Shown: positions 57,660-64,000 of the stretch, piece after piece | How positions within the stretch are numbered: position 1 is the stretch's first letter | How the letters are laid out: the number at the start of each line of letters is the position of its first letter | DNA from: Datura wrightii | Lineage: Eukaryota; Streptophyta; Magnoliopsida; Solanales; Solanaceae | Assembly: GCA_035772735.1 (NCBI GenBank) | Contig: JASDFA010000008.1 | Coordinates: forward strand, 7,360,501-7,424,500 | DNA length: 64,000 bases | Direction: 5' to 3' | Notes under the pieces: model-generated | What the model was told of the DNA's origin: nothing | Database searches by the model: none | The model's input: the letters and a program-made list of their open reading frames with translations, nothing else | Program-made: the position numbers and the translations under genes

Positions 57660-59040
57660 ATGGCAGACCAGCGTCATCCTGCCACAGGCATAAGATTAAA
57701 CACAGCAGCAGGAGAAGGCACCAGCAGGATGCCTCAGTTCCATTCAGAGTTAGCCCGATCTGAGGGCGATATAGAGGCTTCATCACAGCCCTCTCAGCAG
57801 TCCCCCTCACATCAGGAGCCATTGGGCACGACACCACCTCCGATAGCTCCTGTACCTTCGCCATCAGACCAGGAAGTTCGGAGCGCAGTGGTTATGTTGG
57901 CACAAATGATGGCCATACAGCGCCAGTCAGTGCCACCTATAGCAGCAGAGCCTTCAGGTGGCTCAGGTAGTTCCAGGGTCAGGGAGTTTTTGGCACTAGG
58001 TCCCCTACAGTTCGCTGGGTCAGATCAGGAAAAGGACCCTCAGGATTTCCTAGATCAGATGCAGAGAATTTTTCGGGTTATGCATGTGACCCCTACAGAA
58101 TCAGTTGAGCTGACAGTGTTTTGGTTGCGGGACATAGCTGTATTATGGTATGCGAGTTGGGAAAGGTCTCGAGGGAGAGATGTTGCCCCTCTGACCTGGT
58201 CCAGCTTCTCGGAGGCCTTCCTGGACCGATATTTTCCATGGGAGATCCGGCAGGCCCGGATGGATTAGTTTTTTCATTTGGAGCAGGGGGCGAGGAGTGT
58301 ACGAGAATATGCCCTATAGTTTGACTCCCTAGCCCGCTATGCTCCAGCTTTTGGGGATAATATGCCATCCAGAGTCCACCGTTTCATTATGGGTCTGAAC
58401 CCGGAATATATTGAAGCTTGCATGACGGCTACTTTATGAGAAGATATGGATATTGCCCGAGTACAAGCCTTTGCCCAGACCATTGAGGGCCTTAGAAAGC
58501 GCCAACAGGGCAGTAGACAGACAAATCAGGAATAGCGCCGCAGAGACAGATCAGATGGAATGCAGATGGAGGTTCAGAGAGGACCCAGGCCCCGATTGTC
58601 AGACAGACCCCCTAGACCCCCACCTCCACCATAACAGCAACAGCGAGGTAGATTTGCTCATCGAGGGCATTCAAAGTCGGGTGGCAGTTTTCAAATAGTA
58701 GATTCCCCGCAGCAGAGAAGGGGAGAGCAGAGCTGATTTACACCCCCACCCTGCTCTAATTGCCGCCGACCTCACATCGGAGCTTGTAGATATGGCTCCT
58801 CGGGGTGTTATATTTGTGGGCAGGAGGGGCACCGCATGAGAGATTGTCCAGCCAGGGGACAAGAGAGTAAAGATAGTCAGGACAGGGGATCCGCAGGGCC
58901 ATAAGCTCCAGCAGCCTTGGCAACACGTAGGCCCTCAGGTACAGCAGGTAGAGGCCGAGGTAGATTAGGAGCCTCCAATTCAGGTACGGGCTCAAGCCGT
59001 ACCTATGCATTACTAGGGAGACAGGACTCAGAGGCGTCTC
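57660..59040 (+). pseudogene. R11 gag (Tekay-like)
   Basis: The ATG at 57660 matches the R6 start. Open for 202 codons: Pro/Ser/Gln-rich N-terminus, then DPQDFLDQMQRIFRVMHVTP, FWLRDIAVLWYASWERSRG and FSEAFLDRYFPWEIRQAR. The first stop is TAG at 58267, where R6 has CAG. Further stops follow at about 58319 and 58438. Then a TAG after RQTNQE coincides with that of R6. The zinc knuckle CYICGQEGHRMRDC (58806-58847) has all four ligands. An Arg/Gly-rich tail follows. RNA binding would still be possible in a read-through product, but the stops make this unlikely. Confidence 0.9.
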
Positions 59041-59600
59041 CAGATGTAGTGAAACGTATGATGACTATCTGTTCATGCCCTACTTATGTTCTGAATTGAT
59101 CCAAGGTCCACTCTGTCATATATTACCCCATTTGTGGCTCGAAAGTTTAATGTCGCACTAGAGTTATTACAGCAACCCTTTTCAGTATCTACACCCATCG
59201 GTGACTCCATTATAGCTAGTAGAATTTATCGAGGGTGTATAGTAGAGGTTGCTGATCGCCAGACTACAGTAGATCTGGTAGAGTTAGAAATGATTGATTT
59301 CGATGCCATTATGGGTATGGATTGGGTGGTGCCATGCTATGCTAACGTAGAATGTTGGACCAAGACAGTCCGATTCCACTTTCCATGAGAGGCAGTGCGA
59401 GAGTGGAAAGGCAGCACAGCTACTCCAAAAGGTATGTTTATTTCCTACCTTCAGGATAGGAAATTGATAACTAAGGGATGTATCTACCACCTAGTCAGGG
59501 TTCAGGATGTTCGGGTAGAATCTTCAACACTTCAGTCTATTCCGATGGTGAATGAATTCCTTGATGTATTTCCAGACGATTTACCTGGTATTCCCCTAGA
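59041..59600 (+). pseudogene. R11 aspartic protease
   Basis: The active-site segment is YVL then, after one inserted base near 59090, IDPRSTLSYITPFVARKF, with the catalytic Asp at 59098-59100 and Gly changed to Arg. The following blocks match R6: LLQQPFSVSTPIGDS, VDLVELEMIDFDAIMGMDW (intact second signature), then a stop at 59386 (FHFP stop EAVREWK). The linker to RT (VNEFLDVFPDDLPGIP) is open. Confidence 0.87.
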
Positions 59601-60330
59601 AAGGGAGATAGATTTTGCAATTGACTTGCTACCAGGTACTCAGCCTATATCAATTCCTCCGTATCGCATGACTCCTGCTGAACTCAGAGAATTAAAGGAG
59701 CAACTGAAGGACTTGCTAGATAGGGGTTTTATCAGGCCGAGTACTTCACTGTGGGGTGTGCCAGTTCTATTTGTTAGAAAGAAGGATGGCTCGCTCCACA
59801 TGTGTATAGATTACCGGCAGCTGAATAAAGTTACAGTAAAGAATAAGTATCCGCTTCCCAGAATAGATGATTTGTTTGATCAGTTACAGGGGGCCAGATA
59901 TTTCTCCAAGATTGACTTGCGGTCCGGATATCATCAGGTTCGAGTTCGTGAAAGAGACATTTCCAAAATAACTTTTAGGACCCGGTATGGACACTTTGAA
60001 TTCCTAGTTATATCCTTTGGGTTGACAAATACCCCAACAATATTCATGGACCTGATGAATAGCATTTTCAGACCATACCTGGACCTGTTCGTGATAGTGT
60101 TTATTGATGATATTCTGGTGTATTCTCGCTCTGAAGCAGATCACCAGGCTCATTTATGGACAGTGCTCCAGATTCTCAGGGACCGTCAATAATATGCTAA
60201 GTTCGCCAAGTGTGAATTCTGGCTGAACTCAGTAGCCTTCTTGGGGCATATTGTGTCGGATGCTGGTATACAGGTTGACATGTAGAAGATAGTAGCAGTT
60301 AAAACCTGCCGTAGGCCTACCACTCCGACC
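59601..60330 (+). pseudogene. R11 reverse transcriptase
   Basis: One open frame from 59395 to 60192 covers fingers and palm: SIPPYRMTPAELRELKEQLK, GFIRPSTSLWGVPVLFVRKK, HMCIDYRQLNKVTVKN, YFSKIDLRSGYHQVRVRERD, FGLTNTPTIFMDLMN and the catalytic FIDD at 60100-60111. This is the most intact RT in the window. The thumb begins after a TAA (CAA to TAA) at 60190, and another stop (CAG to TAG) follows at about 60283. Confidence 0.92.
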
Positions 60331-60920
60331 AAAGTTCATAGTTTCCTGGGGTTAGTAGGATATTACAGGAGATTTGTTGAGGGATTCTCTACTATAGCGG
60401 CACCTCTGACCAAACTGACGCAGAAAGCAGCAAAGTTTCAGTGGACAAAGGCATGTGAGCAGAGCTTCCAGGAGTTAAAAGACAGATTAACCTCCGCCCC
60501 AGTGTTAGCATTGCCGGAAGGTACAGAAGGTTATTCAGTGTATTGCGATGCATCAGGCGTTGGGTTGGGTTGTATGTTGATGCAGCATGGTAAGGTGATT
60601 GCGTATGCTTCCAGGCAACTGAGGAAACACGAAAAGAATTACCCTACCCACGACCTGGAGTTAGCCGTAGTGATCCACACCTTAAAGATATGGAGACATT
60701 ACTTGTATGGCATCCATGTGGATATTTTCACAGATCATAAGAGCCTACAGTATATCCTCACCCAGAGGGAGTTGAATCTGTGACAGCGTTGCTGGTTGGA
60801 GCTATTAAAAGATTATGATGTGGATATTCTGTATCATCCGGGAAAAGCCAACGTAGTAGCAGATGCTCTCAGCCGTAAATCCATGGGAAGTTTGGCATAT
60901 TTGCAGCCCGAGTAGTGGGA
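60331..60920 (+). pseudogene. R11 RNase H
   Basis: FLGLVGYYRRFVEGFSTIAA and TKLTQKAAKFQW precede RNase H with VYCDASGVGLGCMLMQHGK (catalytic Asp intact, unlike R6), HDLELAVVIHTLKIW, FTDHKSLQYILTQ and ANVVADALSRKS. Stops: TGA at 60781 and TAG at 60913 (CAG in R6). The catalytic acids are all present. Confidence 0.9.
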
Positions 60921-61823
60921 GTTGGTCAGGGAGATACATCAATTAGCCAGCCTAGCCGTTCGTATAGCAGACACTGAGGACAACAGAGAGGTAATTCAGA
61001 ACACCACCATGTCATCATTAGTTGTGGAAGTAAAAGAACGGCAGTATGAGGATCCTGACCTGATCCAGCTCAAAGACAGAATTCAGCAGGGTAAAACGCT
61101 AGATTTTCAGATAATTGAGGAAGAAGTGTTGTTATGTAAAGGCTGCCTCTGTGTTCCAGATGTTTCAGGGCTCCGCTAGCAGATTATGAACGAGGTACAC
61201 TACGCCCGTTATTCTCTTCACCCCGGTGCGACAAAAATGTACTATGATATCAAGGAGAATTATTGGTGGCCAGGAATGAAAAGAGAAATTGCCGAATTTG
61301 TAGCCCAGTGTCCTAACTACCAACAGGTAAAAGCGAAACACCAGAAACCAGGCAGGTTAACTCAGGACATAACTGTGCCTCTCTGGAAATGGGAAACAGT
61401 GAATATGGATTTTGTAGCAGGATTACCCCATACCAGACATAGACACGATTCTATTTGGGTAATAGTTAACAGGCTGACAAAATCAGCTCATTTCCTGCCA
61501 GTGAAAGCTACCTTCTCGGCCAAGGATTATGCCGAATTATACATCAGAGAAATAGTTAGATTACATGGAGTGCCAGTATCTATTATTTCAGACAGAGGAG
61601 CATAGTTTACAGCTAGATTTTGGCAGTCGTTCCAGAGGGGTCTGGGAACGCAGATTAATTTGAGCACAGCATTCCACCCTCAGACAGATGGACAGGCTGA
61701 GCGCACTATTCAGACGCTCGAGGAAATGCTACGAGTGTGTGTGCTAGATTTTGGAGGTAGCTGGGACGAGCATTTGACGTTAATTGAATTTGCTTATAAT
61801 AATAGCTATACTCAGCCATCCAA
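60921..61823 (+). pseudogene. R11 integrase zinc-binding domain and catalytic core
   Basis: The zinc domain reads HYARYSLHPGATKMYYD..FVAQCPNYQ, with the last Cys changed to Tyr (TGC to TAC). The core has VNMDFVAGLPHTRHRHDSIW (Asp), SIISDRGA then TAG (CAG in R6) then FTARFWQSF, and DGQAERTIQTLEEML (Glu). A stop at 61177 (CAG to TAG) precedes the zinc domain, and a short deletion near 61808 shifts the frame after AYNNSY. Confidence 0.9.
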
Positions 61824-62447
61824 ATGGCACCCTTTAAAGCATTGTATGGGCGAAAATGCAGATCGCCGGTTGGCTGGTTTGAAGTGGGAGAATCAGTGTT
61901 GATTGGGCCAGACATCATTCAACAGTCAGAGGAGAAGGTAAATCTTATCAGAGAACGCCTACTGACTGCACAGAGCCGCCAAAAATCATATGCTGATATG
62001 CGGCGCAGAGACTTGGAATTTGATGTGAATGACTGGGTATTTCTGAAAGTATCTCCGATGAAAGGGGTGATGAGATTTAGCAAGAGAGGTAAGCTCAGTC
62101 CGAGATTTGTTAGGCCTTATCAGATTCGTCGAAGGATAGGCCGAGTAGCATATGAGTTGAACTTACCTCCAAAATTAGAATCCGTTCATCCGGTCTTTCA
62201 TGTATCTATGCTGAGGAAATGAATAGAAGACCCATCCAGAGCAGTCCCAGTCCAGGATATCCAGTTTACAAAAGAGCTGGCCTATGAAGAGGTTCCAGTA
62301 GCCATCTTAGACAGACAGATTCATAGATTGAGAAGTAAAGATATTGCGTCTGTCAAGGTATTGTGGCGTAATAGGAACCGAGTAGAGATGACTTGGGAGG
62401 CGGAGGAAGATATGAAGACCAGATACCCTCATTTATTTCAAGCCTAG
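61824..62447 (+). pseudogene. R11 integrase C-terminus with chromodomain
   Basis: After the frame change the reading continues ALYGRKCRSPVGWFEVGES, RRDLEFDVNDWVFLKVSPMK and GKLSPRFVRPYQIRRRIG, then HPVFHVSMLRK and a TGA at 62220. The chromodomain VAILDRQIHRLRSKDIASVK with VLWRNRN, TWEAEEDMKTRYPHLF follows and ends at a TAG at 62445. It is nearly identical to R6 and has a good aromatic set. Confidence 0.9.
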
Positions 62448-62698
62448 TCAGGCGATAGGTATGTTAGTATTATTATCTTAAGCAGTGCCTTATAGTATAC
62501 ATATAAATGAGAAGGTCTATTTTAATCTGTCATTTAAACACTATAGTATTGTGTGGAGTACCTATATGGGACTTTTATGCATTTCAGGTTTTTGGGATAG
62601 TCCATATTACAGGGGAAACTCTGCCGAAATTTTTCTAGAAATAAGTTGAGAAGTCCTCAAGATAGAAGTTTACACGAATGTTCTCGAGGGGGGTTTCA
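62448..62698 (+). other. R11 3' untranslated region with polypurine tract
   Basis: About 250 bases. The G-rich run GAGGGGGG at 62686-62693 is followed by TTTCA and the 3' LTR, the expected plus-strand primer position. Confidence 0.8.
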
Positions 62699-64000
62699 TG
62701 TTACACCCTATAAAATTCCCAACACATAGATGGCCTATTCGCGTGTTGGTTAAGAGTATTTGAAAGCCATACATGGTAGAAAAAGGCTCGGGAAAAGACC
62801 GGACGAGAAACCTGTCGAACCATTGCGGAAGGAGCCGGAGCAGAGCCCCTCCGCGATGGCAGCGTGTCACGGAGGTGGAGCCTCCGCGTTGGCTCCGTGA
62901 CACGTTGGCCCTGTCCAGGCCCAAGTATATAAACCCCTCACTTCGGTTTTTAATGATATAACTCATATAATTTCCAGAGAAACTGAGGGAAAATAAGGAG
63001 GATCGAGAATCTCTTATAATATTCATCCGATTACACCGTCAAACGCGGTCCACACTCAAATTAACTCCAGATACCGAGGTATTAAGCAGTAAGGAGCATT
63101 CCTACAGATTTAGTTTCATGAAATTTGGCCGGCGAATCGTCGTGCTACCGAACTAAGGTAAGTGGAATTGCTCCAAACTAGTGTCAATATACTCCTATCC
63201 CTAAAGTGATTATTTCTCCCTTCTGGACTTTCGAGAAATAGCAAGTTTTTGACCATCTTTTGATAAGCCAAAGTTTAGGCTATAAATATATCGAAAGTGA
63301 CGTTTTCTTTCAGAATATTGGTGTATTTAATCCTAATTGACATATATGTAAACGCAGTTGGGAGAAATAGTTGGAGTACTGACCGAGCTTCGTGCGTTAG
63401 TCGGATAAACCGAGGTTAAGGTATGTAAAGCCAGTTTCTTCGGCAAGTTAGTAGTTTTAGGCTTGTATAGCATAGTAAACTCCGTAGTAGAATTCCCGGA
63501 GTTGAATATTGAGTATTGTGCAAGTTCAGTAAATCTGGTTTGCGTTGTTATATCGTACTCAGTCTGAAAGTTAGTAAAGTATGCGCCAAAATGGCAAGTT
63601 ACCATTCCAGACTCAGTATAGCCCAGTATGTGATTAGCAAGCATGTTTCCAGACTAATATGACAGATATTCAGAATAAGAGTTAGTAAAGTAAAATCAGA
63701 TAGTCAGATAGTATCTTGGCTACAGATTAGCCATACAGATAGATGATATCTTAGCTACAGTATAGCCATACAGTTAGATAGTATCTTGGCTACAGATTAG
63801 CCACGAAGTTAGATAAAGATCACAGATTCAGTATAAAGCAGTATGAGAATCAGTATAATACAAAAAGAGATCAGAATAAGAAATTAGAATTCAGATAGTA
63901 CTTTTCAGTTTAAACATGCTTGCTATATATGTGCTTATTGTTTGTTGAGACTTGGTTGTGTCGTGAGGGCACCCTTTTGAGCGTCCTCGCCGCCCCTAGG
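62699..64000 (+). repeat. R11 3' LTR, cut by window end
   Basis: Starts TGTTACACCCTA and matches 54890 onward over its whole 1302 bases. Cassette at 62821-62909, TATATAAA at 62926-62933, and the ~35-base tandem repeat near 63710-63805. Confidence 0.93.

Larger units (their letters stand above)
54890..64000 (+). mobile_element. R11: Tekay-like chromovirus of the R6 family, runs off the window
   Basis: 5' LTR 54890-57444, initiator-Met primer site, gag-pol 57660-62447, polypurine tract, and 1302 bases of the 3' LTR before the window ends. The gene order and residues follow R6 closely. The LTRs begin TGTTACACCC. The LTR pair differs at roughly 5% of the first ~190 bases by eye. At least a dozen stops interrupt the coding region, so it is no longer autonomous. 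Confidence 0.93.

Noticed and set aside
1..64000. A novel defence, biosynthetic or signalling gene cluster
   Set aside because: All protein motifs recognised belong to Ty3/gypsy gag-pol or ORF3; no other domain was seen.

Overview
This window is repeat-dense plant DNA. Almost every base can be assigned to nested LTR retrotransposons of the Ty3/gypsy order. Two lineages are present. One is Tekay/Del-like chromoviruses: initiator-Met tRNA primer site TGGTATCAGAGC, LTRs of about 2.1-2.6 kb, and a C-terminal chromodomain ending in a PHLF motif. The other is Athila-like elements: Asp-tRNA primer site TGGCGCCGTTG.., LTRs of about 1.4-1.55 kb, protease motif CDLGAS, RT motif FMDD, and a third ORF after pol. 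This combination points to a flowering plant, probably an asterid such as a Solanaceae member; the family-level guess is an impression, not shown. I see no rRNA, tRNA, CRISPR array, operon or intact cellular gene.

Layout (elements named R1-R11). R1 (1-1582,+) is a Tekay-like LTR cut by the window edge. It is joined head-on to R2 (1583-4364,-), an RT/RNase H fragment plus an LTR. 4365-4696 is older host sequence, and it resumes at 34869-35953. Between these lies R3 (4697-34863,+), a Tekay-like element with three LTRs (LTR-internal-LTR-internal stub-LTR) flanked by one perfect target duplication, ACAAC. R4 (6708-10979,-; duplication GTTAC) is an internally deleted Athila-like element inside the first R3 LTR. 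R5 (16786-31484,-; ATGAA/ATAAA) is a solo-LTR-like insertion inside the second R3 LTR. R6 (19566-30018,-; AGAAG) is a complete Tekay-like element inside R5.

To the right, R7 (35954-54889 and beyond,+) is a Tekay-like element with LTR and gag. Its gag is split twice: by R8 (39212-54722,+; GGGTA/GGGTG), a near full-length Athila-like element with gag, pro, RT, RNase H, integrase and ORF3, and by R11 (54890-64000,+), a Tekay-like element of the R6 family that runs off the window. R8 itself carries two solo LTRs, R9 (42108-43518,-) in gag and R10 (49388-50801,-) in ORF3.

No element has an intact gag-pol. Stops, frameshifts and lost zinc ligands are spread through all of them; many stops are CAG to TAG, as expected from decay of methylated cytosines. 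The coding modules are therefore annotated as pseudogenes, in the order they would have acted: capsid and RNA binding (gag), maturation (protease), cDNA synthesis (RT, RNase H) and insertion (integrase with chromodomain). The least routine signals are three: a GC-rich inverted-repeat cassette shared by LTRs of both lineages and always placed just upstream of the TATA box; a second copy of that cassette plus TATA box inside R8 ahead of ORF3, which looks like an internal promoter; and the three-LTR structure of R3.
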